A stretch of DNA of 64,000 nt, from the NCBI RefSeq assembly GCF_002869765.1, contig NZ_PNOR01000014.1, positions 47,710 through 111,709 on the forward strand, read 5' to 3'. Of this stretch, positions 28,249 to 36,835 are shown piece by piece. The DNA comes from Deinococcus planocerae. Its GTDB lineage: Bacteria > Deinococcota > Deinococci > Deinococcales > Deinococcaceae. Made by a program: the position numbers and the translations under genes. Position 1 is the first letter of the stretch. Each line of letters starts with the position of its first letter. Below the pieces are notes generated by a model that was not told the DNA's origin, searched no databases, and was given only the letters and a program-made list of their open reading frames with translations.

Positions 28249-29706
28249 ATGCCAGACAGACCGCACAGCGGAGCCACCGTGAGGAGGAGCATGAACGTTC
28301 CCACCATCCACGCCGACCTGGAGCGGCATTTCGACAACGACCTGGAGGACATCCGCCGCTTTCTGCGCCAGCCCAGCATCAGCTACACCGGCGAGGGCAT
28401 CCGCGAGACGGCGTGGGCCGTGGCCGACCTGATCGCCTCGCTGGGGGGTGAAGCCGAGATCGTCGAGACGCCGGGCCATCCCATCGTGTACGGCGAGCTG
28501 TGGCAAGGCGCACCCCAGACGCTGCTGATCTACGGCATGTACGACGTGATGCCCACCGACGAGGACGGCTGGATCGCCGAGCCGTTCGGGGCCGAGATTC
28601 ACGACCTGCCCGGGTTGGGTCCCAGCGTCATCTGCCGGGGCGCGGTGAACACCAAGGGGCCGCTCGCCGCCTTCTTCACCGCCATGCGGGGCATTCAGCG
28701 GGTCGAGGGACGGCTGCCCGTCAACCTGCTCTTCGCCGTCGAGGGCGAGGAGGAGATGGGCAGCCGCTCGTTTCCGGCCTTCGCCGAGCGGTACGCGGAC
28801 AAGCTCCGGCGGGCCGACGGGGTGCTGTTCCCCTTTTTCGAGCAGGACGAGGCCGGGATGCCCAGCCTGGTCCTGGGCACCAAGGGGATGCTGTACGTGG
28901 AGCTGATCTGCACCGGCGGCGAGTGGGGCGGCCCCACCGAGCGCGGCATCCACGGCAGCTACAACGCCTGGGTGAGGAACCCGGCGTGGCGCCTGACCCG
29001 GGCACTCGCCAGCCTGGTGGACGACGGCGAGAACATCCTCGTGGAGGGCTTTCTCGACGACGTGCGCCCCCTCCCGGAGCGTGAGGCGGCCCTCCTCGAC
29101 GAGCAGATCGACGCGGGCCTGTTCGACGCCGGGGTGTTCCGAGACGCCTACGCGGTGCGGCGGCTCAAGGAGCCCGACGACCGCCGGGCGTGGCATCGCC
29201 TCTTTTCGCAGCCGCAGCTCAACATCGACGGCCTGTTCGCGGGCTACATCGGCCCGGAGACCAAGACCGTCCTCCCGCACCAGGCGACGGCCAAGGTGGA
29301 CGTGCGGATGGTGCCCGACATGGACCCCGACCGGGTGCTCGCCGGGTTGCGCGCGCACCTCGACCGGGGAGGGTACGACGACATCGAGATCAAGGTCTAC
29401 AACAAGTACCCCTGGTCGAAACTCAACCTTGACGAGCCCGTCGTGCAGGCCATGATCCGCACCTACCGGGCGCTGCACGGGAGGCTGCAACTGTGGCCGA
29501 TCAACCCCGGGAGCGCCCCCTACTACGTCTTCGAGCGGCTGCTGGGCCTGCCCTACGTCACCGGCGGGCTGGGGCACGGCTCACGCCAGCATTCCAGCAA
29601 CGAGTACTGCACGGTGGCGGGCATCCTCGACTTCGAGCGGTCGATGGTCACCTTTCTCGACGAGTACACGCGGGGGCAGACCCCCCAGGGAGACGAACAT
29701 GCGTAA
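28249..29706 (+). CDS. M20-family peptidase-like protein with two substituted metal ligands
   Basis: The 485-residue protein follows the M20/ArgE/DapE layout. The catalytic E-G-E-E-E is intact, as is the late R-Q-H-S-S-N-E-Y histidine. But the first metal His (usually Y-G-H-Y-D-V) is Met (Y-G-M-Y-D-V) and the bridging Asp (usually R-G-A-x-D-x-K-G) is Asn (R-G-A-V-N-T-K-G). A standard two-zinc centre is therefore unlikely. Two starts are possible: this one (AAGGAGA) or the ATG at 28291, which has AGGAGG and may be the better one. It overlaps the next gene by 8 nt. Confidence 0.82.
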   Translation: MPDRPHSGATVRRSMNVPTIHADLERHFDNDLEDIRRFLRQPSISYTGEGIRETAWAVADLIASLGGEAEIVETPGHPIVYGELWQGAPQTLLIYGMYDVMPTDEDGWIAEPFGAEIHDLPGLGPSVICRGAVNTKGPLAAFFTAMRGIQRVEGRLPVNLLFAVEGEEEMGSRSFPAFAERYADKLRRADGVLFPFFEQDEAGMPSLVLGTKGMLYVELICTGGEWGGPTERGIHGSYNAWVRNPAWRLTRALASLVDDGENILVEGFLDDVRPLPEREAALLDEQIDAGLFDAGVFRDAYAVRRLKEPDDRRAWHRLFSQPQLNIDGLFAGYIGPETKTVLPHQATAKVDVRMVPDMDPDRVLAGLRAHLDRGGYDDIEIKVYNKYPWSKLNLDEPVVQAMIRTYRALHGRLQLWPINPGSAPYYVFERLLGLPYVTGGLGHGSRQHSSNEYCTVAGILDFERSMVTFLDEYTRGQTPQGDEHA

Positions 29707-31249
29707 ATGGCTTCTGGCGGGACTTCTGTTGGCGGGCGGCGCCTCGGCCAAGACCATCGTCTTCGGCCTGAGCGGCGAGCCGGTCAGCCTCGATCCCAGC
29801 GTCACGGCGGACGGCAATAGCGCCTATGTCCAGACCCAGATCTACAACAGCCTGATCAGCTTCAAGCCCGGCACCGTGGATTTGCAGCCCGACCTCGCTC
29901 AGCGCTGGACCACCAGCCCCGACGGCCTGACCTGGACCTTCTACCTGCGCCAGAACGTCCGGTTTCACGACGGCACGCCGCTGAACGCCGAGGCCGTGCG
30001 CTTCAACTTTCTGCGGTGGTGGGACCCCGGCTTCGAGTTCGGCGCGAAGAAACCCTTCCTGGGCTGGAAGAACAACCTGGGCGGCTTCCGGGGCGAGGCG
30101 AGTTCCATCGTCAAGGACGTGCGGGTCAGAAATCAGTACGCCATCGACATCGTGCTGGGTCAGCCCTACCCGGCCCTCGGTTCGGTGCTCGCCGACGCGG
30201 GCCTCTTCGGCATCGCCAGCCCCACGGCCATCCGGAAGAACGCGGCGCAGTACGGCACGCCCGCGGGCCTCGCGGTGGGCACGGGGCCCTTCGTGCTGAG
30301 GAAATGGACCAGCGGCGTGAGCGTGGAGCTGGGCCGCAATCCCCGGTACTTCCGGTCCGGGCTGCCCAGGTCCGACACCCTGGTCTTCCGCTTCGTCAAG
30401 GACCCCAGCGGGCGCCTCAACGAGCTGCTCAGCGGCGGGGTGGACATCGCGGGCGACCTGCTGCCCGACCAGCTCCGGGCCGTGCAGTCCAATCCCAGGC
30501 TGAGCGAGGTGCTGCGCCCGGCCCTCAACCTCGGCTACCTGGGGCTGAACACCAGCTACAAGCCGCTGTCGGACGTGCGGGTGCGCACGGCGATTGCTAT
30601 GGCCCTGAACAAGAAGGCCATCGTAGACGCCTTCTGGAACGGGCTGGGCACCACCGACGGCCACCTGCTTCCGCCGCCCCTGGCCCGCTACCACTCCAAG
30701 AACGTCACGGACTATAAGTTCGACCCGGCGGCGGCCAAGCGGATGCTGGCGGCGGCGGGCTACCCCAACGGCTTCACGCTGGACCTGTGGTACATGCCGG
30801 TCTCGCGGCCCTACTACCCGAATCCCAAACCCATTGCCGAGGCGATGGCCGCCGATCTCTCGGCGGTCGGCATCAGGGTCAACCTCAAGACCGCCGACTG
30901 GGCCAAGTACCTGCAAGACCGTCAGGACGGCAAGCTCCAGGCGTTCATGCTCGGCTTCGTGTACGTCACCGACCCCGACAGCGCCTACACCTACCTGATC
31001 GCGGGAGGCTCGACCACCGACATAGGCTGGACCAGTCCGGAGGCGGACGCAGCCCTCGCCAACGCCCGCAAGCTCCAGAACCCGGCCCAGCGGCTGCCCC
31101 TCTACCACAAGGTGGACGAGATCATGTTCCGGGAGGCGGTGCGCATTCCCATCGTGCATTCGCGGCTGCTGGCGGCCAGCGGCGCGGGCGTGAAGGGGTG
31201 GATTCCCAGCCCGACAGGTTCGGAAAAGCTGGACACGGTGGAGAAATGA
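29699..31249 (+). CDS. peptide-type ABC transporter substrate-binding protein 2
   Basis: A 516-residue family 5 binding protein with a short signal peptide (L-A-G-G-A-S-A-K). Family marks are L-A-Q-R-W-T-T-S-P-D-G-L-T-W-T-F-Y-L-R, V-R-F-H-D-G-T-P-L-N-A and the later V-R-T-A-I-A-M-A-L-N-K-K. It starts inside the M20-like gene. It differs clearly in sequence from binding protein 1, so it probably serves a different ligand through the same permease pair. Confidence 0.92.
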   Translation: MRKWLLAGLLLAGGASAKTIVFGLSGEPVSLDPSVTADGNSAYVQTQIYNSLISFKPGTVDLQPDLAQRWTTSPDGLTWTFYLRQNVRFHDGTPLNAEAVRFNFLRWWDPGFEFGAKKPFLGWKNNLGGFRGEASSIVKDVRVRNQYAIDIVLGQPYPALGSVLADAGLFGIASPTAIRKNAAQYGTPAGLAVGTGPFVLRKWTSGVSVELGRNPRYFRSGLPRSDTLVFRFVKDPSGRLNELLSGGVDIAGDLLPDQLRAVQSNPRLSEVLRPALNLGYLGLNTSYKPLSDVRVRTAIAMALNKKAIVDAFWNGLGTTDGHLLPPPLARYHSKNVTDYKFDPAAAKRMLAAAGYPNGFTLDLWYMPVSRPYYPNPKPIAEAMAADLSAVGIRVNLKTADWAKYLQDRQDGKLQAFMLGFVYVTDPDSAYTYLIAGGSTTDIGWTSPEADAALANARKLQNPAQRLPLYHKVDEIMFREAVRIPIVHSRLLAASGAGVKGWIPSPTGSEKLDTVEK

Positions 31250-31278
31250 CAGGCGATTCTTTCCCGGGAGGAGCGACC

Positions 31279-32505
31279 ATGACTGACCTCAAAGACGCCC
31301 CGATGCAGCAGAAGAACTACACGGGCTACAAGTCCTTTTCCTACCTGGAGCCGGGAACCGACTACAAGGTCTGGCCGCTCAGTCCCGAGCTGAACCGGGT
31401 GCCCAGCCGCCGGGTGGAGGTCACCCCAGAGCAGGAGGACCGGGTGCGCCGCCTCTTCCGCGAGCACCTGATGATCTCGCTGCACGACCACTGCTTCGTG
31501 GCCCCCCAGGACCTCTCGCAGTTTCTGGAGTTCCGCCGCTGGGGCCGCGACTTCACCGGCTACGAGGGCCTGAGCGTTTCCGGCCTCGACGCCGTGTTCG
31601 ACAACCTGATGAACGGCACCGCGATGATCACCTCGCGCGGCGGGTGGAAGTGGGAAGACATCATCTACGACCTCGGGATGCGCCTGTCGGACATCGCGCA
31701 TCAGGAGATGGTCGTCCACTGCAAGACCACCGAGGACATCGTCAACGCCAAGAAAAACGGGCAGATCGCGTTCGTGGTGTCCATCGAGGGCGCGGCGATG
31801 ATCGAGAACGAACTCGACCGCCTCGACATCCTGTACGGCCTCGGCGTGCGCTGCCTGGGCATCGCCTACAGCGAGGGAAACCAGCTCGGCGGCGGCCTCA
31901 AGGAACCGCGCGACGGGGGGCTCACCACCTTCGGGCGGCAGGCGGTCAGGCGGATGAACAAGCTCGGCATCGCCATCGACGTGAGCCACAGCGGCGACCA
32001 GACCTCCCTGGACACCATCGAGGTCAGCGAGAAGCCCATCTTCATCACCCATGCCGGGGCGCGGGCGCTGTGGAACTCCAACCGCCTCAAGCCCGACGAG
32101 GTGATCAAGGCGTGCGCGGCGAAGGGCGGCGTCATCGGCATCGAGGCGGCGCCGCACACCACCCTCACCGAGCGGCACCCGCGCCACAGCATCGAATCCT
32201 TTATGGAGCACTTCGAGTATTGCGTGAACCTCGTGGGCATCGACCACGTGGCCTTCGGGCCCGACGTGCTGTTCGGCGACCACGTGGGACTGCACCACGC
32301 GCTGTCCGAGGCGCTGTCCATCGGGGCCTCGCGCGGGCACCTCCCTTACGAGGAGGTCGAGTACGTGGACGGCATCGAGAACCCCGCCGAGGCCTTCCCC
32401 AACATCGTCCGCTGGCTGGTCAAGCACGGCTACAGCGACGAGGACATCGCCAAGGCGGTCGGCGGCAACGTGATGCGGGTGTTGAAAGAGGCGTGGTACA
32501 GGTGA
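31279..32505 (+). CDS. M19 (renal dipeptidase) family protein
   Basis: A 408-residue amidohydrolase-fold protein of the membrane-dipeptidase family, here without a signal peptide. Glu170 (V-S-I-E-G-A), His237 (D-V-S-H-S-G) and His258 (I-T-H-A-G-A-R-A-L) match the family's metal ligands. The N-terminal H-x-D pair appears as H69-D70-H71, so the expected Asp is His. M19 enzymes cleave dipeptides including those with a D-residue. The ATG has GGAGGAG 6 nt upstream. It overlaps the next gene by 4 nt (GTGA). Confidence 0.86.
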   Translation: MTDLKDAPMQQKNYTGYKSFSYLEPGTDYKVWPLSPELNRVPSRRVEVTPEQEDRVRRLFREHLMISLHDHCFVAPQDLSQFLEFRRWGRDFTGYEGLSVSGLDAVFDNLMNGTAMITSRGGWKWEDIIYDLGMRLSDIAHQEMVVHCKTTEDIVNAKKNGQIAFVVSIEGAAMIENELDRLDILYGLGVRCLGIAYSEGNQLGGGLKEPRDGGLTTFGRQAVRRMNKLGIAIDVSHSGDQTSLDTIEVSEKPIFITHAGARALWNSNRLKPDEVIKACAAKGGVIGIEAAPHTTLTERHPRHSIESFMEHFEYCVNLVGIDHVAFGPDVLFGDHVGLHHALSEALSIGASRGHLPYEEVEYVDGIENPAEAFPNIVRWLVKHGYSDEDIAKAVGGNVMRVLKEAWYR

Positions 32506-33365
32506 GCCGGACCATCGAGGTGGGCGGCGTCACGCTCGTCTACGACGATTCCGGGAAGAGCGCGGGGCAGAGGGCGACCATCGTCACGCTGCACGGCGGG
32601 CCGGGCATGGGCAGCCGGGCGAACGACTGGGCCGCCTTCGGGCCGCTCACCGACGAGTACCGCCTGATCTCCTACGACCAGCGGGGGAACAGCGAGTCCC
32701 AGGGCGCCGAGCCCTACTCGCACGCGCAGTTCGTGGCGGACCTGGAGGCGCTGCGCCGGGAACTCGGCCTGGGCAAGATCGTGGTGCTGGGCGGGAGTTA
32801 CGGCGGCTTCATCGCGCTGGAGTACGCCCTCGCGCACCCGGAGAACCTGCACGCGGTCATCCTGCGGGACACGGCGGCGAGCAACCGCTTTCAGGGCACC
32901 AGCAAGGAACGGGCGCTCGGCAGCGGCTTCCCGATGGACGAGGAGACGCTCGACCGCCTCTTCTCCGGGCAAATCCGGGACAACGATGATTTTCGCGAGA
33001 GCTTCGCCATGATCCAGCCGCTCTACACGGTGGATCGCGACCCGGTGGCGGAGGTCGAACGCCTCGCCCGCATCCCCTTTCGGTACAAGACCCACAACTG
33101 GGCCTTCTCGCGCAACCAGCCGACCTACGACCTGGTGGGCCGCCTGCCCGAGATCACGCTGCCCGTTCTGGTCACGGTGGGCCGCCACGACTGGATCACG
33201 CCGCTGGAGGCCAGCGAGGAACTGGCCGCCGGGCTGCCGAAGGGGGAACTCGTCGTGTTCGAGCGCAGCGGCCACTCGCCCCACCTGGAGGAACAGGAAC
33301 GGTACCTCGCCTCCGTCCGTGACTTCCTCGCCCGGCACGTCCCGGCGCAGGTCGCGCGGACATGA
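32502..33365 (+). CDS. proline iminopeptidase-like alpha/beta hydrolase
   Basis: A 287-residue S33-type hydrolase. The oxyanion segment is L-H-G-G-P-G-M-G, the nucleophile elbow G-G-S-Y-G-G, the acid Asp is in V-G-R-H-D-W-I-T-P and the His in S-G-H-S-P-H-L. H-G-G-P-G is the mark of prolyl aminopeptidases and tricorn factor F1-like enzymes, which remove N-terminal residues from short peptides. Unlike the four metallo-type neighbours, its catalytic residues are all canonical. The GTG start overlaps the preceding stop, indicating coupling. Confidence 0.85.
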   Translation: MSRTIEVGGVTLVYDDSGKSAGQRATIVTLHGGPGMGSRANDWAAFGPLTDEYRLISYDQRGNSESQGAEPYSHAQFVADLEALRRELGLGKIVVLGGSYGGFIALEYALAHPENLHAVILRDTAASNRFQGTSKERALGSGFPMDEETLDRLFSGQIRDNDDFRESFAMIQPLYTVDRDPVAEVERLARIPFRYKTHNWAFSRNQPTYDLVGRLPEITLPVLVTVGRHDWITPLEASEELAAGLPKGELVVFERSGHSPHLEEQERYLASVRDFLARHVPAQVART

Positions 33366-34561
33366 GCGCCCAGCCCATCTCGCGGGAGGAACGCGCCGGA
33401 CGCGCCCGGAACGTGTTCGACCACCTCCCGCCCGGGATCGACGCGGTGGTCCTGTTCGACGATCAATTCATCTTCTACTACAGCGGCTTCGCGTTCTTTC
33501 CTACCGAGCGGCCCGTCGCGCTCGTGATCCTGCCGGGAGGGGAGCGGCACCTGTTCGTGCCCCGGCTGGAACGGGAACACGCCGAGCAGGCAGGGGAGGC
33601 CGAACGGGTGCTGGATTACCCGGAGTACCCGGGCCGGGTGCATCCCCTGACGGGGCTCGCCGCGCACCTGACCGGGCTGGGCCTGGGCCGCGCCCACCTC
33701 GGGGTGGACCACGACGGCTACCCGGCGGTGATGGGCTACAGCGGCCCCAGCCTCAGCCACGCCCTGCCGGGCGCCCGGATCGTCCCGGTGCCCGACGGCC
33801 TGAACCACCAGATGTCGCTCAAATCGGAGGCCGAGCTGCGGCTGATCGAGGAGAGTGCGCGTTGGGGCGACCACGCGCACCGCCTGCTTCAGGACTACAC
33901 CCGCGTGGGCGAGAACGAGCACACGGTCGAGGGCCGCGCGACCCGGGAGGCGACGGAGGCGATGACCCGCGCCCTGGGCCCCGGCTACCGCGGGCAGAAC
34001 CGCTGGTTAAGCGGCGCGGTGGCCCTCTACCGGGGGCAGATCGGCCCCAACAGCGCCCTGCCCCATGCGATGACGACCGGCGCGACCTTCCAGCCTGGCG
34101 ACACCCTCGTCACCGGGGCGGGCGCGGCGGTGTGGGGTTACCTCAGCGAACTGGAGCGGACGATGTTCCTGGGCGAGCCGAGCGCGGAGCAGCGGCGCTA
34201 CTTCGACCACATGCTGCGGATGCAAGACCTCGCGTTCGAGGCAATGGGGCCGGGCGTCCCCTGCTCGCGGGTGGACGAGGCGGTGCAGGGGTACGTCGAG
34301 CGCGAGGGGTTGCGGGGGTACTGGCGGCACCACGTGGGCCACGGGCTGGGGCAGCGGATTCACGAGAGCCCCTTCCTCGACATGGGGGACGAGCGCCCCC
34401 TGGAGGAGGGGATGGTGCTCAGCGTCGAGCCCGGACTGTACGTGCCGGGGCTGGGCGGCTTCCGCCACTCCGACACCGTGGTCGTGACGGGCACGGGCAT
34501 CACGAGGTTGACGACCTACCCACGCGAACTGCCCGATCTCGTCCTGCCTGTGGAGGCCTGA
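33362..34561 (+). CDS. M24-family (creatinase/prolidase-like) hydrolase with altered metal site
   Basis: A 399-residue protein with a creatinase-type N-terminal domain (1-150) and a pita-bread M24 domain. His327 (H-H-V-G-H-G-L-G) and Glu356 (S-V-E-P-G-L-Y) are kept. By eye the first metal Asp is Gly252, the second is Glu263 (S-E-L-E-R-T) and the final Glu is Ser370 (F-R-H-S-D). Loss of several ligands is known in creatinase, a metal-free M24 C-N hydrolase, so a non-peptide amide substrate is possible. It is the last gene of the operon, overlaps the previous one by 4 nt and the convergent membrane-protein gene by 46 nt. Confidence 0.82.
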   Translation: MSAQPISREERAGRARNVFDHLPPGIDAVVLFDDQFIFYYSGFAFFPTERPVALVILPGGERHLFVPRLEREHAEQAGEAERVLDYPEYPGRVHPLTGLAAHLTGLGLGRAHLGVDHDGYPAVMGYSGPSLSHALPGARIVPVPDGLNHQMSLKSEAELRLIEESARWGDHAHRLLQDYTRVGENEHTVEGRATREATEAMTRALGPGYRGQNRWLSGAVALYRGQIGPNSALPHAMTTGATFQPGDTLVTGAGAAVWGYLSELERTMFLGEPSAEQRRYFDHMLRMQDLAFEAMGPGVPCSRVDEAVQGYVEREGLRGYWRHHVGHGLGQRIHESPFLDMGDERPLEEGMVLSVEPGLYVPGLGGFRHSDTVVVTGTGITRLTTYPRELPDLVLPVEA

Positions 34562-35286
34562 GGAGAACGCGGGGAGGCGCCGTCCGGGTCAGCCGCGCCC
34601 GCGAGGTCGCGCACGAAGGCCCAGGTCTGCCCCTTGACGAGCCACGCGAAGGCGAACGCCATCACCACCGCGGATTCGGGGAGAAACCTCCGGCCCCGCA
34701 GCCAGGCGAACTCGTTCATGAGCAGGTTCTCCGCCAGCAGCAACAGGGAGCCAACGGCCATCACGGCGGCGCACCAGACATAGATGCGGTTGCGCAGCCG
34801 CTTGCGGGGGTGGTCCTCCTCCAGTTCCCGGGCGGTCTTGCGCTCGAAGGGGACCGGGCCCGTCGCCTGCCGGAACGAGGTCCGCCGGAACGACACCCCG
34901 ACGAGGTAGATGCCCAGCCCGAAGAAGGTGGTGACGGGGAGGGCGTGCAGGCCCTGCGCGAGCGAGAGCGGGTCGGCCCGCACCCCTTGCGGGGGCTCGA
35001 CGGGCAGCAGGCCGATCAAGACCGCCGCCACCCCGGCGACCCGCGCCGCGAGGTTGTCCCAGGGGTGGGGCGAGCGGTAGAAGAAGATCAGGGTGCCCAC
35101 GAGCGCCATCGCGCCGACGAAGAGGTCCCGGGCCCGCGTGTAGTAGTGGGCGCTGATGGTGTCGTAGACGCTCGCGGGGAGCCCGTCGAGGCGGCTGATG
35201 GTCCAGACGACGGCGGGCAGCAGCAGACCGATCACGCCGATCCACTTGCGCAGCCCGAGATACGAGACGTCGGCGTTCGAGTCCAT
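34516..35286 (-). CDS. integral membrane protein of unknown function, 256 aa
   Basis: The protein has about six hydrophobic helices spread over residues 12-215, a short loop with Y-D-T-I-S-A-H-Y-Y-T after the first, and a charged cytoplasmic loop (K-T-A-R-E-L-E-E-D-H-P-R-K-R-L-R-N). The family is not recognised with confidence; DUF998-like proteins have a similar pattern. The C-terminal 20 residues are low complexity and overlap the 3' end of the convergent M24 gene, so the natural end may be less conserved. Confidence 0.7.
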   Translation of the reverse strand: MDSNADVSYLGLRKWIGVIGLLLPAVVWTISRLDGLPASVYDTISAHYYTRARDLFVGAMALVGTLIFFYRSPHPWDNLAARVAGVAAVLIGLLPVEPPQGVRADPLSLAQGLHALPVTTFFGLGIYLVGVSFRRTSFRQATGPVPFERKTARELEEDHPRKRLRNRIYVWCAAVMAVGSLLLLAENLLMNEFAWLRGRRFLPESAVVMAFAFAWLVKGQTWAFVRDLAGAADPDGASPRSPQASTGRTRSGSSRG

Positions 35287-35373
35287 AGGCCCTCCCCGGG
35301 GTTCGCCCCGGAGTATTCCGCCCCGGCGTGGGCCTTCGCAAGCGCGGGCGTGGGCCGCAGGTGCTCAGGGTGA

Positions 35374-35593
35374 GACCGCCCCTGTATGCGCACGAAAGTC
35401 TTGCCTCACAAGCTCCGCCATTCCTTCGCTGCCGCCGTAGTCGGGGGCAGACGGTCGCTCGACGGGGTGGGTGCGCGACCTGCTGGGGCATGAGGTCACT
35501 TCCACGGCGCAGATGGACGCGTCTACGTCGCAAAGGCGGCTTGCGGTGGCGAGTCTGCCGGATGGGGTGGGGCTGCATCCGGAGAACAGGTAA
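35374..35593 (+). pseudogene. tyrosine recombinase (integrase) C-terminal remnant, frameshifted
   Basis: One frame gives R-T-K-V-L-P-H-K-L-R-H-S-F-A-A, which is the H-x-L-R-H box of tyrosine recombinases. Shortly after, the next frame (from about 35441) gives S-T-G-W-V-R-D-L-L-G-H-E-V-T-S-T-A-Q-M, the L-G-H box, ending in TAA. The catalytic Tyr position is occupied by Asp. One frameshift and loss of the N-terminal three quarters make it dead. It lies 45 bp before the restriction gene and is a trace of past site-specific integration here. Confidence 0.6.
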
Positions 35594-35637
35594 AGGAGGA
35601 GGGCTCGCTCCCTGGGCTCGGCGTCAGGGTTGATGGC

Positions 35638-36834
35638 GTGAGCCGCCGTACGAAGCTGTGCAAGATTGCAGGCGTGGCTTCTTCCAGGCTTCCTGAGACC
35701 TATATCGCGGAGGTGTTTGGCTTCCCGGCAGACAACCGGGACGCCGACGTCGAGCACTTCCGCAGCCTTTCCCTCTGTCCCTTCCGGCCTATTCGCTCGC
35801 AGGCCAGGCGGGACCTCTCCCTGCCGGACACCACCGTGCCCTTCCAAGAGCAGTTTGGCCGCTGCACCAAGGGGAAGAAGAACGACCCCCTGGGTGTGTG
35901 CAGCGTCTACGTGGAGGGCAAGCCCTGCATCACCTGCCCCGTGAGATTTGGGGAGGGCGACGTGATGCTGGACGCGACCAAAGCCTGGGCCGCGACCGTG
36001 TTGATCGTCCCGGCGGCGGAGATGACCGCGATCCCCGAGGTCCGGCTCATCCCCACCCTCACGCCGGAGGCCGGTGCCCCGGTGGCCGGCGGTCCCCTGT
36101 TCAGTGAGGAGACGCCTACCACCACAGAGGAACTGCTGGACAGCGATCCCGCTGCCGAGGGCGCCCAGGACCCGGCAGCGGAGGGGCAGGATGCCGAGCA
36201 GGAGAAAAGCGCGGGCAACATCGATTACGTCCTCGCGCATATCGACACCGCCATCAAGAACAGCCGCCACCTCAGTGACCACCACCTCAACGCCTACGCG
36301 GCGCTGGAGGTCCAGGCGGTCTACATCAGCGGGAACGTCAGGAACCCCTTCGAGGCGTATATGGGCCGGGCTGCCTGGGACGGCACCAACCCCCCGCGCC
36401 CGGACTGGCTCAGCAGCTCGCGCAAACGCCTTGTGCCGCAGCTTGCCTGGAAGGGCAGCGTGCTGCACGCGTGGCGCAAGCCCATCGCGGTGTGCGTGCA
36501 GGCAGCCTTCTGGGACACCATGCCCTACCTGAGGAACGTGACCACGGGCGACCCCGCCAGCGCCGCGTTCCGGGAGCTCGCGTGGGTCATCGTCGACCTG
36601 GAGCGCAGGGGGCGCGTCTACTTATTGCAGCACGTCCAGACCCTCCACAGCGAGTTCGACCGGGCGCTCCTGGCGGCCACGCAGACACCTGCCGGTTACG
36701 ATCACGTCCTCAAGAAGGTCATCCTCAAGAAGTACATCAGGCAGACGACCGGGAGGAGTCCGTTGGAGCCCAGCCCGTCTATTACGGCAAAGCAGGCCCA
36801 CTCCATGGGGCTGCCCCGCAAGCGCAGGGTCTGA
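35638..36834 (+). CDS. NotI-family type II restriction endonuclease
   Basis: The 398-residue protein matches the NotI family: an N-terminal segment Y-I-A-E-V-F-G-F-P-A-D, then Cys-containing motifs L-C-P-F (Cys47), R-C-T-K (Cys76), G-V-C-S-V (Cys88) and I-T-C-P-V-R-F (Cys100), corresponding to the iron-binding cysteines of NotI. A candidate active site is Asp196 (G-N-I-D-Y) with Glu224 and Gln226 (L-E-V-Q-A-V), matching the D...E-x-Q arrangement of NotI. The middle (145-190) is an acidic low-complexity insert. It ends one base before the convergent methyltransferase stop. The target site cannot be deduced. The start is GTG. Confidence 0.82.
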   Translation: MSRRTKLCKIAGVASSRLPETYIAEVFGFPADNRDADVEHFRSLSLCPFRPIRSQARRDLSLPDTTVPFQEQFGRCTKGKKNDPLGVCSVYVEGKPCITCPVRFGEGDVMLDATKAWAATVLIVPAAEMTAIPEVRLIPTLTPEAGAPVAGGPLFSEETPTTTEELLDSDPAAEGAQDPAAEGQDAEQEKSAGNIDYVLAHIDTAIKNSRHLSDHHLNAYAALEVQAVYISGNVRNPFEAYMGRAAWDGTNPPRPDWLSSSRKRLVPQLAWKGSVLHAWRKPIAVCVQAAFWDTMPYLRNVTTGDPASAAFRELAWVIVDLERRGRVYLLQHVQTLHSEFDRALLAATQTPAGYDHVLKKVILKKYIRQTTGRSPLEPSPSITAKQAHSMGLPRKRRV

Positions 36835-36835
36835 C

